The notes beneath the pieces are model-generated. The model made no database searches, was not told the DNA's origin, and saw only the letters and a list, made by a program, of their open reading frames with translations. Positions 1 to 9,023 of a stretch of DNA of 64,000 bases are shown piece by piece. Made by a program: the position numbers and the translations under genes. This DNA is from Candidatus Yaniella excrementavium. GTDB taxonomy: Bacteria; Actinomycetota; Actinomycetes; Actinomycetales; Micrococcaceae. How positions within the stretch are numbered: the first letter of the stretch is position 1; each line of letters opens with the position of its first letter. The stretch covers positions 92,305-156,304 of the forward strand of contig DXCT01000081.1 of assembly GCA_019115865.1 (NCBI GenBank), given 5' to 3'.

Positions 1-588
1 CTTGCCGGTGACGAAACGTCCGAGCTCTCGCCCGGTTTGCAAATTGATGACGAAATGAAATGGTTATTACTAATCAGTATGGCGTCTCTAGAACGGATAG
101 ATATTACCCGTCTGGATGATGAGCTTGCTGCCGCGCCCACTGCTACAAATGAATTGAATTATCGTACCGCTGTAGCGGCACTGCCCGATCAAGCGCGTCG
201 CACGGCTCTATGGATGCAGATTTATAATGGCGTGGATACCGAAGGAACGCCACTGAGTAATGCCCAGATCACAGCGACTGCCCAAGGCTTGTCAACATCA
301 CAACCGAGGTTTCTTGCACAACATTTGCAAACACTCTTGGAGGGACTCATGTTTATCTGGAATTCTCGGTCCAATAATCTGGCAACCAGAACAATCAATG
401 GCCTATTTCCTTTGAACCACAAGCCGATCAAAGGCGGTCCAGTGGTCCAAGAGAATCATCCTGTGGTCGTCAACGTCGATGCTTGGTTAGGTCAATATCC
501 AGATGCACCAGCAGCGTTGCAGCGTATAGTACGTGAACGTCGTGCGGATGTAGTCAACAGATTGGTAGCTCAGGCCACGAAGTTTTAG
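1..588 (+). CDS. pepN: Aminopeptidase N, C-terminal part (gene cut by window edge)
   Basis: The reading frame is open from the first base, so only the last 195 residues are present. They resemble the C-terminal helical ERAP1-like domain of actinobacterial PepN (M1 family zinc aminopeptidase), which closes over the active site and helps select peptides. The zinc motif HExxH and the GAMEN exopeptidase motif would lie upstream, outside the window, so catalytic competence cannot be judged. An internal TTG at 37 is not a credible start because the family similarity runs through it. The stop codon overlaps the stop end of the convergent lipoate ligase gene by four bases, so no room remains for a separate terminator. 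The assignment is by family resemblance of the C-terminal domain only. Confidence 0.72.
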   Translation, partial: LAGDETSELSPGLQIDDEMKWLLLISMASLERIDITRLDDELAAAPTATNELNYRTAVAALPDQARRTALWMQIYNGVDTEGTPLSNAQITATAQGLSTSQPRFLAQHLQTLLEGLMFIWNSRSNNLATRTINGLFPLNHKPIKGGPVVQENHPVVVNVDAWLGQYPDAPAALQRIVRERRADVVNRLVAQATKF

Positions 589-1673
589 GGAACGCGGTGG
601 ATCCATTCATTTGTCATAAATTTTTTCTCCGCTAGAGCTTCTGCTCTCGTGAGCTCATCGGCGGTGATTTCCCGAGTTTTCGCGGAATAGCGTTCAGCAA
701 AGGTATCGATCATGACATCCCAGATATCTGACCGTGACATTCCGGTCTGTCGACGTAACGGATCCACGCGTGCTTGCGCTGAGGTAATCCCCTTGTCGGA
801 GATCTTTTCACGCCCAATACGTAGGACATCTGTCATCTTTTGCGCGTCAATGTCGTAGGACATAGTCACGTGATGCAGCATCGAACCTGCTGCTAAACGT
901 TTCTGCGCTGCCCCACCGATCTTTCCTTCGGGAGTCGCTATATCATTGAGTGGCTCATAGAAGGCTTTCACCTGCATTCGAGCTAAAGCATCCATCACCC
1001 ATGCGTCCAAGAAAGGATATGAATCAGTAAAGCTCATCCCGTCGACGATGGAGGTCGGAGTATAGAGCGAATATGTGACTGCATTGTCTGCTTCCATAAA
1101 CATTGCGCCACCGCCAGATACTCGACGAACGACTTTAATATTGTGTTTTGCTACAGCATCTGGATCGACTTCATTACTGTAACTTTGGAACGACCCGATG
1201 ACCACGGAAGGATCAGAGTCAGGCCAGCGCCATAAACGCATCGCCGGTCGAGTTCTTCCAGCTGCAACGTCTTCGGTCAGAATCTGATCAAGCGCGACTT
1301 GAGTAAAGATTGGTATTTCCGTTGGCAGAATGATTTCCCAATCATGGTCCTGCCATCTGGTAGCGAACCCGGTTGCGCGACGAACAGCAGTGGCTACCGC
1401 ATGCGCATCGAAGCCAAACATTACCACGGTGTCATCAAGAGCTGAATTGACTGCGTCAGCGATGACTTTATGACTTGCATCGTAGTTCAAACCGACTAGC
1501 GCAGCGTTGATTTCTGCAAGTGCTTCATCAGGTTCCAGAAAAAAGTCACCGTTGATATTGGCTCTGGAAATAATCCCCTCGGCTACATCGAGATCAGCGA
1601 TCACCAACTTGCCACCAGGTACTTTAAACTCGCCGTGAAACTGTTCGCCATCAAACGCTTGTGTCGCAGTCAT
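585..1673 (-). CDS. Lipoate–protein ligase with N-terminal accessory domain
   Basis: A 362-residue LplA-type ligase that would activate lipoate with ATP and attach it to lipoyl domains of 2-oxoacid dehydrogenases or GcvH. The catalytic BPL/LplA domain covers about residues 120–340 and shows RRVSGGGAMF and the lysine-containing KIGGAAQK motif. Residues about 10–100 (key stretch GGKLVIADLDV and ISGDFFLEP-like INGDFFLEP) resemble the accessory domain that normally sits at the C-terminus of E. coli LplA. Here it precedes the catalytic domain, so the order is swapped. No Shine–Dalgarno sequence precedes the ATG, but a TAAACT box lies six bases upstream, which fits a leaderless message. Octanoyl rather than lipoyl transfer remains possible. 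Confidence 0.85.
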   Translation of the reverse strand: MTATQAFDGEQFHGEFKVPGGKLVIADLDVAEGIISRANINGDFFLEPDEALAEINAALVGLNYDASHKVIADAVNSALDDTVVMFGFDAHAVATAVRRATGFATRWQDHDWEIILPTEIPIFTQVALDQILTEDVAAGRTRPAMRLWRWPDSDPSVVIGSFQSYSNEVDPDAVAKHNIKVVRRVSGGGAMFMEADNAVTYSLYTPTSIVDGMSFTDSYPFLDAWVMDALARMQVKAFYEPLNDIATPEGKIGGAAQKRLAAGSMLHHVTMSYDIDAQKMTDVLRIGREKISDKGITSAQARVDPLRRQTGMSRSDIWDVMIDTFAERYSAKTREITADELTRAEALAEKKFMTNEWIHRVP

Positions 1674-1679
1674 AGATCC

Positions 1680-1685
1680 AGTTTA
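1680..1685 (-). promoter_or_regulatory. Likely -10 box, leaderless lplA start
   Basis: On the minus strand TAAACT is followed by six bases and then the ATG at 1673. This spacing places the transcription start at or next to the start codon. The -35 region is weak. Confidence 0.4.
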
Positions 1686-1795
1686 CTTGCAGCACCTGCA
1701 GTGGCGTGAAATATGTGTCTCGACGTAAGGTTCGGTAGTGAATATGACATTGTGGAACCAGTCACGTCCTACACCCACAAATCACGCCTTCAGGC

Positions 1796-1801
1796 TACCC
1801 T
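1796..1801 (+). promoter_or_regulatory. Possible -10 box, leaderless start
   Basis: TACCCT lies seven bases before the ATG at 1809, and there is no Shine–Dalgarno sequence. No clear -35 is visible. It supports the chosen start only by analogy with the other leaderless starts. Confidence 0.3.
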
Positions 1802-1808
1802 GTTGAGT

Positions 1809-2366
1809 ATGGGGAATTCACAGCAGGTTGTTGCAACTGGTTGGCATAAGGCAGGCATTCTAGGTGGTTGGATTGCGACCTTTCTTCTCGCAGCGTGGAT
1901 TCTCATACCACGACTTGTGATTGGCACCGAAGTTCCCATTGCAATGGCGATGACTGTTTTTTTGCCGATCGTTGTTGTTGCTATCGGAACCTCGGCACTT
2001 GGGATACCGACATCGCGCGGGCAGAGTCCGAGTAAGAGAACCGTTGTTTGGCTGTGGTTTTCTTTTCTCAATGCATTTATCGTTGGCCTTTTCTTCCCAG
2101 ATGACACGATTTTTTCTGCGAGCTCACATGAACAAGCCACTGCCCTGGTAGCGGTGCTGTTTGGCTCAGCCTGGGAAGGTGCGGGATCCGCGATAGCAAA
2201 TCCGGCGGCGATCATCATGATTATTTCCGGCATCATTGCAGCTGTCTTTGCATCGCTCGACTCGCGTGAGGGTGGTCCCATACGAACCGACGATGAAGAC
2301 CATTTTCAAGGACACGGTTATTTCGGAATTTTGGGTGAGGACGAATATTATCAGCGGGAACAGTAA
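1809..2366 (+). CDS. Four-helix membrane protein of unknown function
   Basis: A 185-residue protein with about four hydrophobic segments (residues roughly 12–37, 42–65, 78–97 and 132–150) and a hydrophilic acidic tail rich in Asp, Glu and Tyr. I do not recognise the family. An in-frame GTG/ATG start further upstream (1713) is possible, but the ATG at 1809 is preferred because a TACCCT box sits seven bases before it, matching the leaderless spacing seen at other genes here. The end of the gene overlaps the probable start of the FUSC-family gene by about 30 bases, which suggests the two are co-transcribed. Function is not inferred. Confidence 0.6.
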   Translation: MGNSQQVVATGWHKAGILGGWIATFLLAAWILIPRLVIGTEVPIAMAMTVFLPIVVVAIGTSALGIPTSRGQSPSKRTVVWLWFSFLNAFIVGLFFPDDTIFSASSHEQATALVAVLFGSAWEGAGSAIANPAAIIMIISGIIAAVFASLDSREGGPIRTDDEDHFQGHGYFGILGEDEYYQREQ

Positions 2367-3410
2367 TTTCCTAGGCCCCGAGACCAGGCCACTTCGCAAG
2401 ATCCGTCAAGCCGCCTTGGCCATCGGTCCACACGCTGGTGCCCACACCGTGTCGCCATACGGGCAGCAACGTCAATCGGTGTACCACTTCTCATCCTGTA
2501 TTTCATAGGAAGAATGGATCTATCGATCTACGCGTCTTTTGGTGCCTTATCATCGCTTTACGGTCGATTTCACTATTATGGTGACCGAGTCCGTATGCAA
2601 CTCGGCGCCGGTCTAATTTTTCTCAGTGTCATGCTGCTTGGCACGCTGTTGGCCATCTTGAATACTGACACCAGTGTGAGGATCATGACACTTGCTCTTG
2701 TTGCAACGCTGGTGACGGGCATCGTTGGTGGCTATAAGTGGCATCCCGGCGGTGCAACGTTTGCTGTGTTTGCAGCTGGTGCAGTAGCGACTATGCCAGG
2801 TGAATGGATTAACCTGGCACAAATTTTCGTGGTGACAAGCGCTGCAGCGCTATTCAGTGTCATACTTACCGCGACATTAGGACTGTTGCGCACCGGAAGC
2901 TGGGCTAAAGTTTTTCGACCTATACGACCCGCCGTATTTCAGGCTGACTGGTCTGTGGCCGTCACAGTGGGTGTAGGGGCGCTCTTAGCTGGTTTGATAG
3001 GGCAAACATTTGACGACGACCATTGGTATTGGGCGATGGTTGCCGCAAGTGTTGTGTTGGCTGGAGCTGCGACTACGTCTCGAGTGACTCGCAGTATTCA
3101 ACGTTTTATCGGAACCACGTTGGGCGTTTTGATGGCTGGAGCCCTTCTGGGGCTTGAGCTACCAACTCTGGCTGTCATCGGTGTGGTCATCGTTTTACAG
3201 GCTGTTGCCGAGTTGCTCATAGGTCGGAACTACGGTGTAGGAATGTTGGCCGTCACGCCCTTGGCACTCTTGATGGTTAGTCTATCGAATCCTATTGAAC
3301 CGCAAATTTTAGTGGCTGACCGGGTATTTGAGACTTTTATCGGTTCTTTTGTTGGGACTGGTGTCGCACTGGTATCGGCAAAACTCCGCACAGATGAAAT
3401 GCGGAAGTAG
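2335..3410 (+). CDS. FUSC-family membrane protein, apparently frameshifted near its N-terminus
   Basis: The long frame ending at 3410 encodes a FUSC (fusaric acid resistance/aromatic acid exporter type) membrane protein with about six transmembrane segments. The first ATG in that frame (2514) falls after the usual first helix. Sequence similar to the family N-terminus continues upstream as RVAIRAATSIGVPLLIL from 2448, but no ATG, GTG or TTG occurs in this frame back to the stop at 2364–2366. The preceding family-like segment, containing IGPHAGAH, is in the next frame and can start at GTG 2335. Joining the two requires skipping two bases (AC at 2446–2447). The gene may be a recent pseudogene, a sequencing error, or be translated from ATG 2514 as a truncated protein. 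Substrate unknown. Confidence 0.68.
2443..2450 (+). other. Probable frameshift site (AC duplication) in FUSC gene
   Basis: The sequence CACACCGT reads His-Thr in the upstream frame. Removing one AC gives CACCGT (His-Arg), which joins IGPHAGAH directly to RVAIRAATS and restores one continuous FUSC frame. This is a two-base tandem duplication, typical of slippage or an assembly error. Confidence 0.6.
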
Positions 3411-3435
3411 CCTGAAACGAAGCAGACTTAACACA

Positions 3436-3466
3436 AACGGCGTCACACCGATTGTGCGACGCCGTT
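3436..3466. terminator. Bidirectional hairpin between fusC and rpmE2
   Basis: AACGGCGTC at 3436–3444 pairs with GACGCCGTT at 3458–3466. The hairpin lies between two convergent genes. The flanking tracts are only moderately T-rich in either direction. Confidence 0.6.
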
Positions 3467-3494
3467 GTAAAACTGAGTTAAAAAACCGTAGCGG

Positions 3495-3752
3495 TTACTT
3501 TTTGCCACCAAAGCCTTTGAAGCGAGCGTTGAAACGCTCGACGCGACCAGCGGTATCCAAAATGCGCTGCTTACCGGTGTAGAACGGGTGGGAAGCCGCT
3601 GAGATTTCAACGTCGATGACCGGGTAGGTGTTGCCGTCATCCCACTCAGCGGTGCGCTCGGAAGTTGCGGTAGTACGAGTCAGGACGCGTTCGCCCGACG
3701 CTAGGTCATTAAAGATTACGTAGTTGTAATCAGGGTGAATATCTTTTTGCAT
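3495..3752 (-). CDS. rpmE2: 50S ribosomal protein L31 type B
   Basis: An 85-residue L31 protein beginning [10 protein letters not shown] and ending in a basic tail. It contains no cysteine, so it is the zinc-independent type B (C-minus) form. It would bind the large ribosomal subunit at the bridge to the small subunit. The start at 3752 is supported by GAAGGA seven bases upstream; an upstream in-frame extension to 3830 has no family similarity. In many bacteria the C-minus paralogue replaces the zinc-binding one under zinc limitation through Zur. I saw no convincing Zur box upstream, so regulation is open. It stands as a single gene with a terminator downstream. Confidence 0.95.
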   Translation of the reverse strand: MQKDIHPDYNYVIFNDLASGERVLTRTTATSERTAEWDDGNTYPVIDVEISAASHPFYTGKQRILDTAGRVERFNARFKGFGGKK

Positions 3753-3920
3753 GTCTAGTTCCTTCGTTGGTGCCACTGGATTTTGCCAGCCGCACGAAGA
3801 CAGAGTTAATAAATTCGGTCGGCAGACCAAGGGACCATATTACAGGTTTAAAACGGAACTAGCATCTTTTTGGCAGTAGCGTGTTCATGCTAGCTGGCGC
3901 AGCTGGTCCTGCATCAGATG

Positions 3921-4757
3921 TTAGCTGGTCATCATCAAGCGTAGGATCATCACCGCTAGGCCAACTAAGCCAACAATAACAATGACACCGCGTAAAATAT
4001 TTGGTCTAATTCTACGGCCGATTTTCGCGCCAACCGATCCGCCTACTAAAGACGAGACACCAATCAGCAACACGGCTGTCCAGTCAATTCTGTCGAATGC
4101 AAAGATGAGGTATCCACCGGCTGCAATAAGGTTGACGGCTAGCGAGAGCCAGGTCTTGATCGCGTTTGCATGAACCAGGGTTCCGGACGTTAAAAAGACT
4201 CCGAGAATGCCCATCAATAGGACACCTTGAGCCGCGACAAAATAGCCCCCATAGATACCGGTAAGAAAGACCAGGATAAAAAGGGTCGGCGTAACCCGTC
4301 CGGTCGGCAGTGGTGCAATGTCAGTGCTGACGGGTTCATCCCCGTCTGCTGCACGGCGTCGTCGGACCCAAGCGTTTAAACGAGGTTGAAAGACAACAAA
4401 AAGAATCGCGAAAACGATCAGCACGGGCGCAACATAGTCAAACACTGAGGGTGGTAACGACATGAGCAAACTCGCGCCAATGAGGCCGCCAGCAAGAGAG
4501 CCCCACGTCATCGTTTTTGCAATGCTACCGGCTTCGCGAAGTTCCCGTCGATAGCCCCAGGTGCCAGAAAAACCAGCAGCGACTAGGCCCATTGCGTTGG
4601 ACATTTGCGCAGTTACAGGTGGGAAGCCAACAGCGACCAGGACGGGAAAAGTCACTAGTGTACCGGAGCCAACAACGGAGTTGATGGTGCCAGCCCAGAA
4701 CCCGGCTAACAGCACCAGCAGTATCTGCCACCATTCCAAGACCAAGAAGAGTTCCAT
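3921..4757 (-). CDS. TSUP-family (TauE/SafE) permease
   Basis: A 278-residue integral membrane protein with about eight hydrophobic segments and the family's two-repeat layout, including the conserved early GTINSVVGSGTLVTFP segment. TSUP proteins carry sulfite, sulfoacetate or other organosulfur anions, but the substrate here cannot be read from sequence. The loop around residues 130–150 is charged and arginine-rich. The start has AAGGAG four bases upstream. It lies 17 bases downstream of the ABC ATPase gene on the same strand, so the two are probably co-transcribed, although TSUP carriers do not normally use an ATPase. Confidence 0.87.
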   Translation of the reverse strand: MELFLVLEWWQILLVLLAGFWAGTINSVVGSGTLVTFPVLVAVGFPPVTAQMSNAMGLVAAGFSGTWGYRRELREAGSIAKTMTWGSLAGGLIGASLLMSLPPSVFDYVAPVLIVFAILFVVFQPRLNAWVRRRRAADGDEPVSTDIAPLPTGRVTPTLFILVFLTGIYGGYFVAAQGVLLMGILGVFLTSGTLVHANAIKTWLSLAVNLIAAGGYLIFAFDRIDWTAVLLIGVSSLVGGSVGAKIGRRIRPNILRGVIVIVGLVGLAVMILRLMMTS

Positions 4758-4774
4758 GGGTCTCCTTGGAGAAT

Positions 4775-5641
4775 CTAGGTGCGAGCAAACGCCGTGAAAC
4801 GACCGTCGGTATTGCGAGAGACATGTAAGGGTAGTCGGAACGCCTCGGACAGTGTCTCTTCGGTCAAAGCTGTTTCTATCGGGCCGGCTGAGACTACTTG
4901 ACCTTCACGTAGCAACAGCGCGTGCGTGAAATTCGGCGGCACTTCTTCAACGTGGTGCGTTACCAGGATCTGTGTAGGTGCTAGTGGATCTGCAGCGAGT
5001 TGTGAAAGGGAACGCACGAGCGTTTCTCGACCCGCCAGATCGAGACCTGCGCCCGGTTCATCCAAGATGAGGAGTTCAGGGTCTGTCATCATGGCTCGGG
5101 CGATGAGCGCGCGTTTGCGCTCGCCTTCAGACAAAGTACGGAAATGCCGGTCGGCGTACTTGGCAATCCCCCACCTGGACAAGAGGTGTTCGGCCCGCTG
5201 CAAGTCTTCCGGCTCATACACTTCTCGCCAACGACCGGTCACACCATAGGCAGCAGTGACGACCAAGTTCCGGACGGTTTCACCGCCGGGGACCTGCTCG
5301 GCCAATAGGGTTGATGACAGTCCGATAGAGGGGCGTAGGTCGAAAACATCGACTGCGCCTAGCACCTCACCTAAGATCGAAACATTGCCCGTGGTCGGGT
5401 GCGAGCGTGCAGCGGCTATATTGATCATCGTGGATTTGCCGGCGCCGTTTGGGCCCATAATGATCCACCGTTGACCTTCTTCGACTAGCAAGGAAATGTC
5501 ATCCAACAGCACATTATTGCCCCGACGATATGTCACGTGGGACATGTGCACGACAGAGCCGTCTATAGGTATAAATTCATGTGGCGCTGTGATGGGACGT
5601 TGTGCGGTTGTTGCAGAGTAGGTCAGATCGGATGAGCTCAT
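4775..5641 (-). CDS. ABC transporter ATP-binding protein (no partner permease nearby)
   Basis: A 288-residue single ATPase domain with Walker A GPNGAGKST near residue 60, signature LSEGERKRALIARA and Walker B LLILDEPGAGLD near residues 175–205, followed by an H-loop THHVEEV. The sequence resembles the ModF/YlmA-like group of stand-alone ATPases more than a typical importer subunit. No membrane partner adjoins it; the downstream gene is a TSUP carrier. The N-terminal 30 residues are unusual and not conserved in the domain. A TAGTCT box seven bases before the ATG and the lack of a Shine–Dalgarno sequence suggest a leaderless message. It is divergent from serB. Role unknown. Confidence 0.85.
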   Translation of the reverse strand: MSSSDLTYSATTAQRPITAPHEFIPIDGSVVHMSHVTYRRGNNVLLDDISLLVEEGQRWIIMGPNGAGKSTMINIAAARSHPTTGNVSILGEVLGAVDVFDLRPSIGLSSTLLAEQVPGGETVRNLVVTAAYGVTGRWREVYEPEDLQRAEHLLSRWGIAKYADRHFRTLSEGERKRALIARAMMTDPELLILDEPGAGLDLAGRETLVRSLSQLAADPLAPTQILVTHHVEEVPPNFTHALLLREGQVVSAGPIETALTEETLSEAFRLPLHVSRNTDGRFTAFART

Positions 5642-5648
5642 ATGAACC

Positions 5649-5654
5649 AGACTA
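5649..5654 (-). promoter_or_regulatory. Likely -10 box, leaderless ABC ATPase gene
   Basis: Minus-strand TAGTCT is followed by seven bases and the ATG at 5641. The -35 is not recognisable. Confidence 0.35.
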
Positions 5655-5690
5655 GGCTAGATACAACAGGATTTGGTGAAAGGAACCGGT

Positions 5691-6542
5691 ATGCCGACAA
5701 ATACTGCCAATATGAAAATTGGTGACCGCGTGGTGGTTTATAACAACGTGGGCTACCCCCGTTTAGACGGGGTCCCTACGTATGCAGAAGCTCTCAATGG
5801 AGTGGGTTTTACCGGTCATCGTTGGATTTCAGCAGCCGATCGGCTGAAAGATCTGCCTCAGGATTGGTATCCGGCAATTATGCAGGAAAAACAAGTCGAA
5901 GTGTTGCGCCAGCAGGCCCCGCTTGTTGTGTTTGATGTTGACTCGACTCTCATCCATGAGGAAGTTATTGAGTTGCTCGCCGCACATGCCGGCAAGGAAC
6001 GTGAGGTTGCTGAAGTCACTGAACGGGCCATGCGAGGAGAGATCGACTTCGCTGAGTCTTTGCACTACCGTGTGGCCGCGTTAGAGGGCTTACCAGTGGG
6101 GGTCCTTGACGAAGTCGCGGCAGCCGCAACAATTCACGAGGGGGCCTACGAACTTGTCCAAGCTGTTCATCGTATCGGCGGCTACGTATATGCAGTTTCT
6201 GGTGGTTTTACGCACGCGCTGGAACCGTTGGCAACCCAGCTCGCATTAGACGGTTTTGCAGCAAATACATTGGAAATTGCGGATAGCAAACTCACAGGGA
6301 AAGTAACCGGCCAGGTTATCGATCGTGCAGCAAAGGCTTCGATGCTACGTCGTTGGGCTGCCGACCACGAGGTCCCGTTAGAAGCGACCGTTGCTGTTGG
6401 TGATGGAGCGAACGACCTCGATATGCTTGAACTCGCTGGTTATGGCGTGGGATTTTGTCCGAAACCTATCGTTCGAGAACATGCAGATCTTATCGTCGAG
6501 GTCCCCACACACGACGTGTTACGTGCTGTGTTGGGGCTCTGA
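5691..6542 (+). CDS. serB: Phosphoserine phosphatase
   Basis: A 283-residue HAD-superfamily hydrolase. The nucleophile motif is VFDVDSTLI (Asp82 and Asp84), followed by the SGGFTHALEPLA phosphate-binding segment, a conserved lysine in motif III, and GDGANDLDML as the metal-binding motif IV. It would release serine from phosphoserine, the last step of serine synthesis. The first 70 residues form a separate N-terminal region, shorter than a full ACT pair. The ATG at 5691 is chosen over GTG 5673 because GAAAGGA lies six bases before it. It is monocistronic, followed by a hairpin terminator. Confidence 0.93.
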   Translation: MPTNTANMKIGDRVVVYNNVGYPRLDGVPTYAEALNGVGFTGHRWISAADRLKDLPQDWYPAIMQEKQVEVLRQQAPLVVFDVDSTLIHEEVIELLAAHAGKEREVAEVTERAMRGEIDFAESLHYRVAALEGLPVGVLDEVAAAATIHEGAYELVQAVHRIGGYVYAVSGGFTHALEPLATQLALDGFAANTLEIADSKLTGKVTGQVIDRAAKASMLRRWAADHEVPLEATVAVGDGANDLDMLELAGYGVGFCPKPIVREHADLIVEVPTHDVLRAVLGL

Positions 6543-6607
6543 TGGTTGTTCCTCCACTAGATAGACTGACATGTTCATCGCAGCCCTGCCAGCGCTAAGC
6601 ATATAGG

Positions 6608-6640
6608 GCACGGCACCAGACGAATTGCCTGGCGCCGTGC
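6608..6640. terminator. Hairpin between serB and the SDR gene
   Basis: GCACGGCACCAG pairs with CTGGCGCCGTGC around a nine-base loop, with one G·T pair. It lies between two convergent genes and may serve both. Confidence 0.65.
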
Positions 6641-6655
6641 TCTACAGTATCGGGA

Positions 6656-7426
6656 TTATTTACTTTCGAGCTGCTCGAAATAGTCCTTGGCTCCGCCAAC
6701 ATATTCGGTATGTCCAACCGTTAGATCGTCCCGACCAACCAATGCAGCAATTTCTTCTGCAAACTCTTCTACGGTATAGAGCCTTCCGGCGGCTTGTCGG
6801 CGAGACTCGATTGCATCCGGGTTGAGACGGTTTAGCAATGTGGCGGTGATGGTTCCCTCGATCATGTCTGCGGTGACCACCACGAACCCAATACCCTTTT
6901 CTTTCAGCATTGGAATGTTCTCCCGTAGTGCGACTTCACCAGCACGTTTTGATTTTGCTACGGGTTCGTATTCGGGCATGGTCGGCACTTCGTCAATGAA
7001 GTGTGCTTGGTGGCTAGTAACAAATACGATCTGTGAGCCTGGTTCCATGACTTCAGCTGCAGCTTTTAACATGGATACTTGGGCATCGCGGTTTAGTCGC
7101 ATGGCGTAGTCCGACCCGAGGTCGGATTCCATACCACCAGAAGCATTAAGAATTAACACATTTACGCTGCCAAAGCTATTAGTGGCACCGTCGATTATGG
7201 ACTTGCGTCCTTCATCAGTGGTGATGTCTGCACCAACTGCGACGGCCCTGCCGCCCGCTTCTTCGATCTGTTTGACAACTTTATTTGCGCGGGGCGCTTT
7301 TTGGCGATAGTTGATAACGACGCCGGCGCCGCGTTGTGCCAAGAGTTGTGCGGTTGCGGCACCAACGCCACGTGATGAGCCGGTTACGATGATGCCGGTG
7401 TTTGCTAAGTCTTGAGTTTGTGTCAT
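6656..7426 (-). CDS. Short-chain dehydrogenase/reductase lacking the usual catalytic tyrosine
   Basis: A 256-residue Rossmann-fold SDR with the cofactor motif TGSSRGVGAA near residues 16–25 and the NASGG segment replacing NNAG. The active-site serine is present in FVTSHQAH. At the position of the YxxxK motif the sequence reads VAKSK, so valine replaces the tyrosine while the lysine stays; a nearby Tyr (EYEPV) is three residues off register. The protein may use a shifted residue or be non-catalytic. It lies six bases downstream of fabG and is probably its operon partner. Substrate unknown. Confidence 0.8.
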   Translation of the reverse strand: MTQTQDLANTGIIVTGSSRGVGAATAQLLAQRGAGVVINYRQKAPRANKVVKQIEEAGGRAVAVGADITTDEGRKSIIDGATNSFGSVNVLILNASGGMESDLGSDYAMRLNRDAQVSMLKAAAEVMEPGSQIVFVTSHQAHFIDEVPTMPEYEPVAKSKRAGEVALRENIPMLKEKGIGFVVVTADMIEGTITATLLNRLNPDAIESRRQAAGRLYTVEEFAEEIAALVGRDDLTVGHTEYVGGAKDYFEQLESK

Positions 7427-7432
7427 ATCTCT

Positions 7433-8152
<720 letters not shown>

Positions 8153-8276
8153 TCAAGATTGATAAAGACGTTTTGCCTCTACTCTAAGTGGGAAAGTGAG
8201 AGAATAGATGCTGCAACCCCAAACATAACGAAAATATTCTCTGCCCTAAACCGACACGGTGCGAAAGGAGGCTGTT

Positions 8277-8774
8277 TTGGAAAAGCTATCAAACAACTCC
8301 CATGCGCATTTCCGACGAAATTCAGCACGACGTCAGTCCCAAAAAGACGACGATCAGGTCTATCTCATAACCGGGGCTTCGGAGTCCGTCGTGGCTGATG
8401 CCAAACGTAAAAACCGTACCTACGCCATCACTATAGGTGTGCGTATTGCGTCATTATTCATTGTGTTAGCAACGGATGGGTGGGTGCAGATTGCGGTCTT
8501 CGTGACCGGTATGTTGGCACCTTGGATCGGGGTACAGATTGCAAATAATATCCGCCAAGTTGACGGACGATCGATAGAAGCAGTCCCGCCGCAACGCGAA
8601 GCCTTGGAAGTCGCGAAGAAGCAGACGGATGATGGTCATGACACCGTGATCGTTGGTGATTTCGTGGTCGAAGACCAGGAATCACCGATGTCCTCGCCTT
8701 CCGCGGAATCTGATGCCCCAGAAACCGGTGTAGGCCACAATGAGAAGGACAATGATGACACAACAGGGTCCTGA
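8277..8774 (+). CDS. DUF3099 membrane protein
   Basis: A 165-residue protein with the DUF3099 core (VYLITGASES then two hydrophobic segments at about residues 48–66 and 70–90) and a long acidic, disordered C-terminal tail. DUF3099 is common in actinobacteria and has no assigned function. I choose TTG 8277 as start because AGGAGG lies five bases before it; the GTG at 8259 lies before that Shine–Dalgarno. The next gene starts inside its end, and the SURF1 gene follows, so the three form one operon. Confidence 0.85.
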   Translation: MEKLSNNSHAHFRRNSARRQSQKDDDQVYLITGASESVVADAKRKNRTYAITIGVRIASLFIVLATDGWVQIAVFVTGMLAPWIGVQIANNIRQVDGRSIEAVPPQREALEVAKKQTDDGHDTVIVGDFVVEDQESPMSSPSAESDAPETGVGHNEKDNDDTTGS

Positions 8775-9015
8775 TCTTCTTGGAAATTTGATGCAGACTG
8801 GTTCTGCATCATCCGAACCACTGGTTGCAGATTTGCAGTGCTCGCGCAAAGCTTGCAGTGCTGAGGCTGCCTGGCAGCTAGTGTGGAATAATCCGAAGGT
8901 CCACACTCCAGATCGCCGAAAAATTTGGTTGGCTTGCGATGCGCACCGGCAGTTTCTGGCTGATTTTTTATCATCCCGATCATTCCTTCAAGAAATTCTA
9001 CCGCTACCTAGGTGA
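8755..9015 (+). CDS. Small conserved protein with C-x4-C…C-x2-H pattern
   Basis: An 86-residue soluble protein. Cys29 and Cys34, then Cys61 and His64 (CDAH), make a plausible metal site. The conserved stretch WNNPKVHTPDRRKIWLAC matches a family I know only as hypothetical proteins of Micrococcales placed next to DUF3099 and SURF1. It overlaps the end of the DUF3099 gene by 20 bases, with GAAGGA ahead of the ATG, so translation is probably coupled. The location beside SURF1 hints at a link to cytochrome oxidase, but this is only inference. Confidence 0.75.
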   Translation: MTQQGPDLLGNLMQTGSASSEPLVADLQCSRKACSAEAAWQLVWNNPKVHTPDRRKIWLACDAHRQFLADFLSSRSFLQEILPLPR

Positions 9016-9023
9016 CATCTTCC

